From SPCO01 sp964579825 (lineage in GTDB: Bacteria; Chloroflexota; Limnocylindria; Limnocylindrales; CSP1-4), in assembly GCA_964579825.1 (NCBI GenBank), contig CAZOHT010000001.1, positions 1 to 64,000 of the forward strand: a stretch of 64,000 bases of DNA. The letters run 5' to 3'. Positions 24,771 to 34,730 of the stretch are shown piece after piece. Every line of letters begins with the position of its first letter. The first letter of the stretch is position 1. The translations under genes were made by a program, and so were the position numbers. The notes below the pieces were generated by a model. It ran no database searches, had not been told where the DNA came from, and saw nothing but the letters and a program-made list of their open reading frames with translations.

Positions 24771-26054
24771 ATGAAATTGCACAAGGTGAGTGCGCTCGCG
24801 GCCGTCAGCATCCTGGCGTTCGCGGCGTGCAGCAGCAGCGGTGCGTCGACCGCACCGAGCACCGGGGCGAGCCAGCCCCCGGCCGAAAGCATGGCCCCGA
24901 GCGAAGGCGCTGTCGATCCGCTCGGCACCGTCGAGATCCCGGCCGGCGAGCCGGTCCATATCGCCTACTGGGGCGTCCTGTCGGGGGCCGATGCGTCCCT
25001 GGGCGAGGACTCCAAGCAGGGCGTCCAGATCGCCATCAACGACCTGGGTGGCACGTTCAAGGGCCACGACATCCTGCTGACCACGGAAGACGCGCTGTGC
25101 ACGCCCGAGGGCGGCGCCACCGCGGCGACCAAGCTGGCCGCAGACAGCACCCTGGTGGGCCTTGTCGGTTCGGCCTGCTCCGACGAGGTCGTCGGTGGCA
25201 TCAAGACGATCACCGAAGCCGGCCTGACGACGATCTCGCCGTCGAACACCCGCCCGGCGCTGACCGCCGAGGATCGCGACGCGACGTACGCGGGCTACGC
25301 CCGAACGGCGCACAACGACGCGTTCCAGGGCAAGGTCGCCGCTGAGTACGTCTACAACGAGATGGGCCTCAAGAAGGCCGCGACGATCCACGACGGGTCC
25401 GGCTACGCCGAGGCCCTCGCCGGTGTGTTCGCCAAGGAGTTCACCGCGCTCGGTGGCGAGATCGTCGCCGCAGAGGCGATCGCCAAGGGCACCACGGATA
25501 TGAGCACCACGCTCAAGACGATGGCCGCGGCTGGGCCGGAGCTCATCTACATGCCGCTGTTCATCGCCGAGGCGGGCTTCCTCAAGTCCCAGATCCCGAC
25601 CACGACCGGCCTTGAGAACGTCAAGACCCTGGGCGCGGACGGCCACTACTCCGCCGACTTCCTGAAGGCTGCCGGCAACGCGGCCGTCGGTCACCTCCAG
25701 ACCAGCCCGAACTTCTCGGCGTTCACCGGTGACTACGCCGGCTTCGTCGCGAAGATCAAGGCCGAGTTCGGCAACGACCCGCTCAGCGCCTTCCACGCGC
25801 AGGCCTACGACGCCACGAACATGCTGTTCGCGGCACTCGAGAAGGTCGCCGTCGAGAACGCGGACGGTTCGCTGACGGTCCCGAAGGGCGCCCTCCGCGA
25901 CGCCATCTTCGCGACCAAGGACTTCGTCGGCCTGACCGGTACCCTCAGCTGCACCCCCACCGGGGACTGCGGCGCGCCGGTCATCGCGGTCTACGAGATC
26001 ACCCAGGCCGACGTGGATGCCGGCAAGATGCCGTCCACGCCGATCTGGCCGTAA
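24771..26054 (+). CDS. Branched-chain amino-acid-type ABC importer, substrate-binding lipoprotein
   Basis: A 427-residue periplasmic-binding-protein type I (LivJ/LivK-like) lipoprotein. The signal peptide ends in the lipobox LAFAAC with lipidated C20, followed by a Ser/Thr/Ala/Pro-rich linker to about residue 50. The binding domain opens HIAYWGVLSGADASLGEDSKQGVQIAINDLGG and carries LVGSACSDEV in the ligand-site region. ATG 24771 has TGGAGGAG six bases upstream. First gene of a five-gene importer operon. The ligand may be branched-chain amino acids or a related small carboxylate or amide; sequence alone does not decide. Confidence 0.9.
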   Translation: MKLHKVSALAAVSILAFAACSSSGASTAPSTGASQPPAESMAPSEGAVDPLGTVEIPAGEPVHIAYWGVLSGADASLGEDSKQGVQIAINDLGGTFKGHDILLTTEDALCTPEGGATAATKLAADSTLVGLVGSACSDEVVGGIKTITEAGLTTISPSNTRPALTAEDRDATYAGYARTAHNDAFQGKVAAEYVYNEMGLKKAATIHDGSGYAEALAGVFAKEFTALGGEIVAAEAIAKGTTDMSTTLKTMAAAGPELIYMPLFIAEAGFLKSQIPTTTGLENVKTLGADGHYSADFLKAAGNAAVGHLQTSPNFSAFTGDYAGFVAKIKAEFGNDPLSAFHAQAYDATNMLFAALEKVAVENADGSLTVPKGALRDAIFATKDFVGLTGTLSCTPTGDCGAPVIAVYEITQADVDAGKMPSTPIWP

Positions 26055-26100
26055 CCACGCGCTAGCTCCACGCACCTCGTCCTGAGGCACGTGGACTCCC

Positions 26101-26131
26101 AGGAACGAGCGGGCTCCGCCCGCTCGTTCCT
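26101..26131 (+). terminator. Intercistronic hairpin with perfect 14-bp stem
   Basis: AGGAACGAGCGGGC (26101-26114) pairs perfectly with GCCCGCTCGTTCCT (26118-26131) around a 3-base loop. It lies between the binding-protein gene and livH. There is no T-run after it. Such hairpins after a binding-protein gene commonly protect its mRNA or attenuate read-through, giving more binding protein than permease. Confidence 0.75.
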
Positions 26132-26164
26132 GCAATCGCCGTCAACCCAGACGGAGACCGCCAG

Positions 26165-27237
<1,073 letters not shown>

Positions 27238-27241
<4 letters not shown>

Positions 27242-29097
27242 CCGCCGTGACCGCACCGACGGGCTTTGCCGCCCAGGCAACGCCGAGCTGGCACCTCCGC
27301 AAACTGATCCAGATCGGCGTCATCGGTGGCGTCGTGGCCATCTACCTGTGCCTCGTCGGGATCGTGCCGGTCTTCGCCGAGCGCCCACTCATCGTCGGCT
27401 TCATCGAACTCGGGCAGGCCGTCCTGTTGATGGTCTTCGCCGCCGGTGCCTACCTTGCGGCGCGTCCGTTCGCGGCGACCTCGCGCGTCCGATCCGTGGC
27501 GGTCGGGGCGTTCGTCGGCACGCTCATCGGCGCCTTCCTGACCGGCCTGGTGCTGGTCGGCTCGGTCGTCGACATCCGGGCCGTCTTCATCAATGCGTCG
27601 CCCGACCTGTACGCCCTCCTGACGAACGGCATGGGCACCGCCGGGGCGTGGTTCCCCATGGTGGTCGGCGCCATCACCGGCGCGATCGCCGGCGTCGTCA
27701 TCTGGTTCCCGGACGCCTTCCGCATCCCGCTCATCTGGAGCCTGGCGATGCTGGTCTTCTTCGGCCTCTTCGCCGGCTTGCTGCGAACGCCGATGCTGGA
27801 CTTCCCGGCGATCGCCGACCTGGCGCGCTTCCTGTTCGCCGCGGAGGGCCTTCGACCGCCGGGCGCCCTGATCGCCTTCTTCGGGACGTTCGCGGTCGTG
27901 GTCATCGTCCGCGCCACCAAGCCGAGGCAACGGGTCGATGCCCTGCCGACCGCGCAGCGACGCCTCGTCGTCGGCCCGCTCGCCCTCCTCACCATCGCGC
28001 TCGTCCTGCTCTTCCCACTGGCACTCGGGCCGTTCTTCGCCCAGGTCATCGCGATCGTCGCGCTGTTCGTCCTGCTCGGCCTCGGTCTCAACATCACGCT
28101 CGGCCTGGCCGGGTTGCTGGACCTTGGCTTCGTGGCGTTCTACGCGGTCGGGGCGTACACGGTCGCCCTCCTGACCTCGACCGCCGAATATGGCATCGCC
28201 GGATGGACGTTCTGGCAGGCGATCCCGTTCGCGGTCCTGTTTTCGATGCTCTTCGGCCTCTTCCTCGGCCTGCCGATCCTGCGCATCCGCGGTGACTACC
28301 TCGCGATCGCCACGCTGGGCTTCGGCGAGATCATCCGGATCCTCGCCGGCTCGGACCTGCTCAAGCCGTGGCTCGGTGGACCGCGCGGGATCCTGAACAT
28401 CCCGAAGCCGTTCGACGTCCCACCGACCCACTGGCTCGCCGGCCCGGTCCAGATCTACTACATCGCGCTCGCCTGTGCGGCGATCGTGGCCTTCGTGGCC
28501 TGGCGCCTGCGCGGCTCCCGGCTCGGGCGCTCCTGGATGGCCATCCGCGAGGACGAGGACGTGGCCGAGGGGATGGGCGTCAACCTCGTCCAGACCAAGC
28601 TGCTCGCCTACATGCTGGGAGGCGGCTTCGCTGGCCTCGCGGGCGGGATCTCGGCGGCCCTGGTCGGATCGGTGTTCGCGTCCAGCATCCAGCTCCAACT
28701 GTCGATCAACGTGGTCGCCATCGTCATCGTCGGCGGCATGGGCAGCATCCCGGGTGTCATCCTCGGGGCGCTGTTCCTGATCGGGCTGCCAGAACTGTTC
28801 CGCGAGTTCAGCGACTACCGACTCCTGTTCTACGGCATCGCCCTGATGGCGATCATGATCGTGCGCCCGGAGGGCCTGCTGCCGTCCAAGATCGCGCGAC
28901 GCGAACTTCACGCTCCGGACGAGCTCATCGACGTGCCGAACGAGGAGTTGCTGACGAGGACCGAGATGGACGAGGCCGAGACGCCGGCGTCCGCGGCCGC
29001 CACGGCGGCCGCCTGGGTGGCGTCGGATGGACCGGAGGTCGAGGACCTCTATCAGGGCGACCTGAAACCGCCGACCAGCCCCGGAGGGGCGGCATGA
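27238..29097 (+). CDS. livM: Branched-chain amino-acid ABC transporter permease, LivM type, with extended N-terminus
   Basis: A 619-residue permease, considerably longer than the usual 320-420. The LivM core runs from about residue 260, with LGLNITLGLAGLLDLGFVAFYAVGAYT, RGDYLAIATLGFGEIIRI and VVAIVIVGGMGSIPGVILGALF. The first ~230 residues add about five hydrophobic helices of the type seen before the core in long LivM proteins. A soluble acidic tail of about 60 residues follows. GTG 27238 overlaps livH and its stop overlaps livG by ATGA, so the transporter genes are translated as a block. Confidence 0.92.
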
Positions 29098-29945
29098 CCA
29101 CCCTGCTCGAGGCCACCAAGGTCACCAAGCGGTTCGGCGGGCTGACGGCCGTCAGCGAGCTCGACTTCACGCTCGAGGAGGGCTCGATCGCGAGCGTCAT
29201 CGGACCCAACGGTGCGGGCAAGACGACCTTCTTCAACTGCCTGACCGGGTTCTTCCACGTGGATGAGGGCAGCATCACGTTCGCGGGCGACCCGATCCAC
29301 ACCCTTCGCCCGGACGAGGTCGCGCACTACGCCATCTCGCGGACCTACCAGAACATCCGGCTGTTCGCGAGCATGACCGCCATCGAGAACATCCTGGTCG
29401 GCCAGCACAACCATCTGCGGGCGACCTGGTTCGGGGCGATCGTGCGGACCCGCTCCCAGCGCCGCGAGGAAGCCGAGGCCCATGCCGAGGCCCTGCGCCT
29501 GCTCGAGTTCGTCGGGCTCAAGGGCCGTGGCGACAGCCTCGCCGTGAAGCTGCCGTACGGCGACCAACGCCGCCTGGAGGTCGCCCGGGCGCTCGCCAAC
29601 AAGCCGCGCCTGCTGCTGCTCGACGAGCCGACCGCCGGGATGAACCCCTCCGAATCCCTGCAGATGACGGACTTCTTCCGGAAGCTGCGCGGCGAACTCG
29701 GGATCACCGTCCTGCTCATCGAGCATGAGATGCGGGTCGTGATGGGCATCTCCGAGAAGATCACGGTGCTGGACTACGGCAAGAAGATCGCCGAGGGCAC
29801 CCCCAAGGAGATCCAGTCCGATGCCCGGGTGATCGAGGCGTACCTGGGTCGCGACGGCGCCGCGGAGGCGACCGCAGCGGCTGCCGCCGAAGCCGCGGCC
29901 GCCGCCGCTGCCCAGCCGACGGGCGACAGTGGAGCGAACGCCTGA
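29094..29945 (+). CDS. livG: Branched-chain amino-acid ABC transporter ATPase, LivG type
   Basis: A 283-residue ATPase. Walker A is GPNGAGKTTFFN (about 37-48), the Q-loop region is SRTYQNIRLF, the signature is LPYGDQRRLEVARAL in place of LSYGQQRR, and Walker B is LLLLDEPTAGMNPSE. Residues 255-283 are an Ala-rich tail (many A and E) not typical of LivG. ATG 29094 overlaps livM. It pairs with LivF to power import. Confidence 0.93.
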   Translation: MTTLLEATKVTKRFGGLTAVSELDFTLEEGSIASVIGPNGAGKTTFFNCLTGFFHVDEGSITFAGDPIHTLRPDEVAHYAISRTYQNIRLFASMTAIENILVGQHNHLRATWFGAIVRTRSQRREEAEAHAEALRLLEFVGLKGRGDSLAVKLPYGDQRRLEVARALANKPRLLLLDEPTAGMNPSESLQMTDFFRKLRGELGITVLLIEHEMRVVMGISEKITVLDYGKKIAEGTPKEIQSDARVIEAYLGRDGAAEATAAAAAEAAAAAAAQPTGDSGANA

Positions 29946-30670
29946 TGACGAGCCCGGCCCCCGTCCTGTCGGTCACCGACGTCAACACCTTCTACGGCAG
30001 CATCCACGCCCTGCGCGGCATCTCACTGGAGGTCGGTCAGGGTGAGATCGTCGCCCTCATCGGTGGGAACGGCGCCGGCAAGAGCACGACCCTCAACTCG
30101 ATCAGCGGACTCGTCCGGCCTCAGAGCGGCTCCATCCAGTTGAACGGCGTGGATCTGGCGAAGTTCCCGGCGCACGAGATCATGGCCATGGGCATCGTCC
30201 AGGTCCCCGAGGGTCGCCGCATCTTTGCCCGGCTGACGGTGACCGAGAACCTCCGGATGGGCGCCTTCGTGGTGAAGGACAAGGCCGCCATCGCGGAACG
30301 GATCGACCGCGCGTTCGCGCTGTTCCCGCGTCTCAAGCAACGCGAGCACCAGGTCGCCGGGACGCTGAGCGGCGGCGAGCAGCAGATGCTCGCGATGAGC
30401 CGAGGGTTGATGTCCGATCCCAAGGTCCTGCTCCTCGACGAGCCGTCGATGGGCCTCGCCCCGAACCTGGTCGACCAGATCTTCGACACGATCAGCGACC
30501 TGCACCGCCAGGGCACGACGATCCTGCTGGTCGAGCAGAACGCCCGCAAGGCGCTCGAGATCGCCGATCGCGGCTACGTCATCGAGACCGGCCAGATCGT
30601 CCTGTCCGGCCGCGGCGAGGACCTGCGCGACGACGAGTCCGTCCAGAAGGCGTACCTGGGCATCGACTGA
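29945..30670 (+). CDS. livF: Branched-chain amino-acid ABC transporter ATPase, LivF type
   Basis: A 241-residue ATPase of normal LivF length. Walker A is GGNGAGKSTTLN, the Q-loop region is MGIVQVPEGRRIFARLTVTENL, the signature is LSGGEQQMLAMSRGLM and Walker B is VLLLDEPSMGLAP; LLVEQNARKAL carries the H-loop replacement usual for LivF. It starts one base before the livG stop ends (TGATG). Last gene of the operon; 32 bp separate it from the convergent next gene. Confidence 0.95.
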   Translation: MTSPAPVLSVTDVNTFYGSIHALRGISLEVGQGEIVALIGGNGAGKSTTLNSISGLVRPQSGSIQLNGVDLAKFPAHEIMAMGIVQVPEGRRIFARLTVTENLRMGAFVVKDKAAIAERIDRAFALFPRLKQREHQVAGTLSGGEQQMLAMSRGLMSDPKVLLLDEPSMGLAPNLVDQIFDTISDLHRQGTTILLVEQNARKALEIADRGYVIETGQIVLSGRGEDLRDDESVQKAYLGID

Positions 30671-30702
30671 GTCCGGGCGTCCGGCCTGGACGCCCGCCAG
30701 GG

Positions 30703-32361
30703 TCAGCGACCGGCTGCCAGCGATCCCAGCATCGGGAAGCCGATGACGCGCTTCAGCCCCGGATCGCCGACACGGACGACCGGCCAGCCAGTGGACGCGT
30801 CGTGGACCGTGACCGACGGACCCCACTCGGCCGGCCCGCCGGTCGCCGTCACTCCAGGACGTCCCAGCGCCGCCAGGAAGCGCCCGCTCTCAAACAGGGT
30901 CAGCGAGTCGTAGGCGGCGAGGGCGGGCCAGCGCTCCAGGACCGTGAGGGTCTCCGTGTCGAAGACCCAGATCCCGGAAGTGCTCTTCGTCCGCGGGCCG
31001 TTGCCCACGACGAACAGGAGCCGGCCGTCCGCCGAGCCGACCATCGACCTCGTCCCCGGCCAGTCCGTCGCCGATCGTCCGTTCGTCCAGACCACCGGGT
31101 CCCCACGGACCGGTCGTGGCTCCAGCACCTCGACGCCGGTCGGCGGGTCCAGGTCGTCCTGGGGTTGGCGGGCGGTGCGCAGTCCTCCGTGGATCAGGTC
31201 CAGGGCCAGCAGGCGATGCCCATCCGGCACCCAGGCATAGGCCAGGCCGTCGGTCGCGTCGAGCAGGACCTGGTCGAGGGCCCGACCCGCATCATCCGTC
31301 TGGATCTCGCTGAGCACGCGCCCGGCGCTGTCGTACCGACGGATCTCGAAGGCGACGTCGGTAGGACCGGGACCCGTGGCGTATCGACAGCCCTTGGCGA
31401 TGATGTCCGGCCCCACGAAGTCGATCCAGGCGCACGGCTCGACCGACAGGTCCACCCCGGAGTCGGCGATGGCGTCCGACGGTGTGACCGTGCCGAGCTC
31501 CCCTTCGTCGATCCGGGTCACCCAGGCGTGCCGAGTCGAGGTCACCGTCTCGGACGCGGTCAACCGTTGCGCCTCGGCCATCGCCAGGACGTGCCGGCCG
31601 TCCGGCGCGACCCGCAGGGTCGGCGCCTCCTCCGACAGGATGATCGATGGGTCGGCGGAGGACCGCTCCAGGTCCGTCGCATCCACTTGCCGGCCGGTCA
31701 GCAGGTCGAAGCTCAAGAGACGGACCCGCCATCGGTCGAGGGTGCGCTCGGACAGGAGCAGGTAGCCGAACCGGCCGTCGGGCGACGCATCCAGGGCGGC
31801 CTGGTAGGCCGCCGGCGTGTCGCCGGCCACCGACGCGCCGGCGATCTCGAAGACCGTCGTGCGGGCGAGTTCCTGGAGCTCGTCGTCGCGACGGATCAGG
31901 ACGAGCTTCGACGGCCCGTCGAACGCATCTGGCGACTCCCAGCACAGGCAGACGGTGGCGTCCTGCTCGCCGAGCAGGAGCAGGTCGCCGCTCGGCTCGG
32001 CGACGGGTTGATCCGAGTGGACCGCGTTCCCCAGGCGCAGCCAGCGGGTCGAGTCGTAGTAGGTCACCAAGACGTCGTCGATCGGCGCCTCGGGCGCCGT
32101 GAACCACTCTCGAGGTGGCATGGGCGTCGCGGTGGGTGCGGCCTCGGCGATCTCGGGCGTGACCGTCGGCCGAGCAGTGGCGGACCGGCTCGGCTCGGCC
32201 GATCGGGCGGCCTGGGCGGGCTCGGGCCCGGGTGTCAGGCGGGCGGTGACGAATGACCCGACGACCAGTCCGACGACCAGCATCCCGACGACCAGCGGAC
32301 GTCGACCGCCGCCCGGCGCGACCGGCGTCGTGGCGAAGGTGGGGCCGTCGCGGTCCGACAT
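30703..32361 (-). CDS. Membrane-anchored extracytoplasmic protein, probable beta-propeller
   Basis: A 552-residue protein with one transmembrane helix near the N-terminus (PLVVGMLVVGLVVGSFVTARL, about residues 22-42), a Pro/Thr/Ala-rich stalk, then repeated blade-like segments: ASPDGRFGYLLLSERTLDRW, VAPDGRHVLAMAE, GSADGRLLFVVGNG and the YDSLTLFESGRFLAAL end. These resemble WD/YVTN-type propeller blades with the DGR turn. Role unknown; it is probably a surface sensor or binding protein. ATG 32361 has TAGGGT ending six bases upstream (leaderless type). Divergent from the SDR gene with only 37 bp between starts. Confidence 0.7.
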   Translation of the reverse strand: MSDRDGPTFATTPVAPGGGRRPLVVGMLVVGLVVGSFVTARLTPGPEPAQAARSAEPSRSATARPTVTPEIAEAAPTATPMPPREWFTAPEAPIDDVLVTYYDSTRWLRLGNAVHSDQPVAEPSGDLLLLGEQDATVCLCWESPDAFDGPSKLVLIRRDDELQELARTTVFEIAGASVAGDTPAAYQAALDASPDGRFGYLLLSERTLDRWRVRLLSFDLLTGRQVDATDLERSSADPSIILSEEAPTLRVAPDGRHVLAMAEAQRLTASETVTSTRHAWVTRIDEGELGTVTPSDAIADSGVDLSVEPCAWIDFVGPDIIAKGCRYATGPGPTDVAFEIRRYDSAGRVLSEIQTDDAGRALDQVLLDATDGLAYAWVPDGHRLLALDLIHGGLRTARQPQDDLDPPTGVEVLEPRPVRGDPVVWTNGRSATDWPGTRSMVGSADGRLLFVVGNGPRTKSTSGIWVFDTETLTVLERWPALAAYDSLTLFESGRFLAALGRPGVTATGGPAEWGPSVTVHDASTGWPVVRVGDPGLKRVIGFPMLGSLAAGR

Positions 32362-32367
32362 CGGCAC

Positions 32368-32391
32368 ACCCTACACCGGGCGCCGTACCAT
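32368..32391. promoter_or_regulatory. Two divergent -10-type boxes sharing one short intergenic region
   Basis: On the minus strand TAGGGT occupies 32373-32368, six bases before ATG 32361. On the plus strand TACCAT occupies 32386-32391, seven bases before ATG 32399. Both match TAnnnT and the usual -10-to-start distance of a leaderless gene. The -35 region of each promoter would overlap the other gene's start, so the two transcription units should interfere with each other. Confidence 0.45.
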
Positions 32392-32398
32392 GGCAGCC

Positions 32399-33166
32399 AT
32401 GGACCTTGGATTGACGGGCGCTCGCGCCCTGGTGGGCGGCGGTAGCCGCGGCCTCGGTGGGGCGATCGCCGAGGCGCTCGCCGGGGAAGGAGCGAAGGTC
32501 GCCGTGGTGTCCCGACCCGGCGCCGGACTCGATGCGCAGGCGGCCCGCCTCGGCGCGCTGGCGGTCGGGGCCGACCTCTCGACGAGGGACGGCCCGGCCG
32601 CGGCGGTCGAGGCCGCGACGGGCGCGTGGGGCGGACTCGACCTGCTGGTCGTCAACTCCGGCGGCCCCCCGCCCGGCCGTTTCGAGGACCTCGACGAGGA
32701 GACCTGGCTGCGGGCCGTGGACGGCACGATGCTGAGCGCCATCCGGCTCCTCCGGGCAGCCCTGCCGTGGCTCCGTCAGGGGCGTGACCCGGCCATCCTG
32801 ATCATCCTGTCGAGCTCGGTCCGCGAGCCGATCCCGGGCCTGACCACGTCCAACCTGATCCGTCCGGGGCTGGCCGGATTGCTCAAGTCGCTGGTCGACG
32901 AGATCGCGCCGGTCCGGATCAACGGGGTGGCCCCAGGACGCGTGGCGACGGACCGGATCGCCCAGCTGGACGGGGCACGGGCGGCCGCGGCCGGCGTGGA
33001 CGTCGCGGAGATCCAGCGGCGGACCGTGGAACGGATCCCGTTGGGGCGGTATGGCAACCCAGCTGAGCTCGGCCGGGTGGGGGCCTTCCTGCTCTCGCCC
33101 GCGGCGTCGTACGTGACCGGCTCGATCGTGGCCGTGGACGGCGGGATGATCCGCTCCCTTCCGTAG
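32399..33166 (+). CDS. SDR-family oxidoreductase with an altered catalytic motif
   Basis: A 255-residue Rossmann-fold short-chain dehydrogenase/reductase-like protein. ALVGGGSRGLGGAIAEAL is the cofactor loop, VVNSGGPPPG replaces the NNAG motif, SSSVREPIPG keeps the serine, and the C-terminus is YVTGSIVAVDGGMIRSLP. At the YxxxK position the sequence reads TTSNLIRPGLAG, so the canonical Tyr and Lys are both replaced. That points to a different or lost redox chemistry. The ATG at 32390 (nine bases earlier) is an alternative start. Confidence 0.8.
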   Translation: MDLGLTGARALVGGGSRGLGGAIAEALAGEGAKVAVVSRPGAGLDAQAARLGALAVGADLSTRDGPAAAVEAATGAWGGLDLLVVNSGGPPPGRFEDLDEETWLRAVDGTMLSAIRLLRAALPWLRQGRDPAILIILSSSVREPIPGLTTSNLIRPGLAGLLKSLVDEIAPVRINGVAPGRVATDRIAQLDGARAAAAGVDVAEIQRRTVERIPLGRYGNPAELGRVGAFLLSPAASYVTGSIVAVDGGMIRSLP

Positions 33167-33226
33167 GAGGACCCGGGCGGCCACCGGCGGCGGGCGGCGA
33201 GCGGCCGCGCGCTCGGCCGGGTTCCG

Positions 33227-33322
33227 GTCAGATGCCGCCCCGGGGCAGCACGCAGCTCGCCGTTTCGGTCAGCTGCTGTCCCTCCCAGCACGTGGCGACC
33301 GGTATCGGTCAGCTGCGTGGTC
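33227..33322. repeat. Dispersed 40-41 bp intergenic repeat, locus A (about 2.4 units)
   Basis: Units start at 33227, 33268 and 33308, each opening with GTCAG(A/C)TGC and containing CAGCACG about 18 bases on. The unit at 33268-33297 matches 54529-54558 at 27 of 30 bases. The region lies between the 3' ends of the convergent SDR and DHDPS-like genes (33167-33372), which holds no gene. Confidence 0.75.
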
Positions 33323-33372
33323 CGGCTGGCGGAGCCTCCGGGCAGACTGGCCGGCGGGCAAGCCGTCCCGGG

Positions 33373-34290
33373 CTAGGCCGGGCTGACCCGATCGGCTAGT
33401 CCGACAGCTTCGAGCACCGCATCGAGGTCGGCGATCGTCCCGGCGTCCAGCCCCGGACCCGGCGCCCGCAGGCGCTCCGAGGCGATCGCCCCTCGACGAC
33501 GGTAGATGTGCTTGCGGATCGCGAGGTTGATGCCCGGCTGGTTCTCGAACCGGATGAGCGGCATGATCCGGTGGAAGGTGGCCTGGGCGCCGGCCTCGTC
33601 GCCCGCCCGGAACGCCGTGACGATCTCCACCAGGAGCTCGGGGAAGCCGAATCCGGTCATCGTCCCGACGGCGCCACGGCGCAGCTCCTCGACGAGCATG
33701 ATCCCGCCCAGCCCGCCGAGGATGCGCAGGTCCGGGCGGGCCGCGAGCAAGCGACCCACCTTCGGCGGGCTCGGCTCGTCTTCCAGCTTGACCACCCGAC
33801 ACGACGGCGAGGCGTCGGCGATGGCCACGAGCACGTCGACAGACATGTGGACACCGCTGCTGGCCGGGTGGTCCTGGACCACGACCGGGATCGCGATCGC
33901 ATCCGCGACGGCCGCGTAGTGGGCCAGGAGGGCCGCATCGTTCGGCCGGGCGAGGGCCGGTGGGGCGAGCATCACCGAGTGGGCTCCGGCGGCCTCGGCC
34001 TCCCGCGCGAACGCGACCGCCCGATCCGTGCCGGCATGGCTGACCCCGACACACACCGGCAGGCCGTCGGCGGCGCCAAGGACACCCTCCATGACGGTCC
34101 GCCGCTCGTCGTCGCCGAGGCGGCCGACCTCACCGAGGACGCCGAGGATGGTCATGCCGTCCACGCCGCAACCGGCGACGAAGCGCGTGAGTCCGGGCAG
34201 GCTGGCCGCGTCCAGCGCGCCGTCCGCGGCGAACGGCGTCGGGACGATCGTCCAGACCCCTTCGAGTCGCTCGGGTCCGCCTGCGGTCAC
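33373..34290 (-). CDS. Dihydrodipicolinate synthase-family aldolase/lyase
   Basis: A 305-residue class I aldolase of the DapA/NanA superfamily. The Schiff-base lysine is K168 in RVVKLEDE. The superfamily YNxP motif is replaced by VVQDHPASSGV (139-142 QDHP), so the usual proton-relay tyrosine is missing; GTMTGFGFPEL is conserved near the C-terminus. It is probably not DHDPS itself but a related aldolase/lyase of unknown substrate. GTG 34290 overlaps the preceding gene's stop (GTGA). Last gene of a five-gene coupled operon. Confidence 0.82.
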   Translation of the reverse strand: MTAGGPERLEGVWTIVPTPFAADGALDAASLPGLTRFVAGCGVDGMTILGVLGEVGRLGDDERRTVMEGVLGAADGLPVCVGVSHAGTDRAVAFAREAEAAGAHSVMLAPPALARPNDAALLAHYAAVADAIAIPVVVQDHPASSGVHMSVDVLVAIADASPSCRVVKLEDEPSPPKVGRLLAARPDLRILGGLGGIMLVEELRRGAVGTMTGFGFPELLVEIVTAFRAGDEAGAQATFHRIMPLIRFENQPGINLAIRKHIYRRRGAIASERLRAPGPGLDAGTIADLDAVLEAVGLADRVSPA

Positions 34291-34730
34291 CGGTAGAAGG
34301 ACTCGCGCGACATCGTGTAGGCGGATCGCGCCAGCATCACCAGCCCGGCGGCCGTCACCCACAGGCCCGGCCCGTCGGTGAACACCTCAGCCGGCTGCGC
34401 GAACTGGAAGGCACCGTTGCCGATGAGCACGACGATCCGGATCGCGAAGGCGAGCCAGCCGACGATCGCCAGCACGGCGAACGACAGCCAGCGGTCGAGA
34501 CCCAGTGGCCGGTCGCCGGCGGCGTATGGCAGGGCGACGAGGGCCAGGCTGACGATCCCGCACAGGAAGACGACGATACCGCTGCCATCGAGGCCGTTGC
34601 CGCTGACCGCGGGGATCCCGGTCGTCCCGCCGACGGTCCACCACGGCAGGATGCAGCCGATCACGATGGCCAGGCCGGCCAGCGCCGCCAGGGTCCGTCC
34701 GCGACCCAGCGGACGACGCTGCATGCTCAT
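34287..34730 (-). CDS. Hypothetical four-helix membrane protein
   Basis: A 147-residue protein with four hydrophobic helices: about 14-32, 52-70, 82-102 and 120-140. No conserved motif beyond GLAIVIGCILPWWTV at the first helix, a pattern seen in small uncharacterised actinobacterial and Chloroflexota proteins. Start ATG 34730 overlaps the hpt stop by four bases and its own stop overlaps the DHDPS-like GTG. Function unknown. Confidence 0.65.
   Translation of the reverse strand: MSMQRRPLGRGRTLAALAGLAIVIGCILPWWTVGGTTGIPAVSGNGLDGSGIVVFLCGIVSLALVALPYAAGDRPLGLDRWLSFAVLAIVGWLAFAIRIVVLIGNGAFQFAQPAEVFTDGPGLWVTAAGLVMLARSAYTMSRESFYR

Noticed and set aside
23928..26135. 735-residue minus-strand frame including the GNAT gene
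   Set aside because: Most of it is antisense to the substrate-binding protein gene; only the part after 24395 looks like a folded protein.
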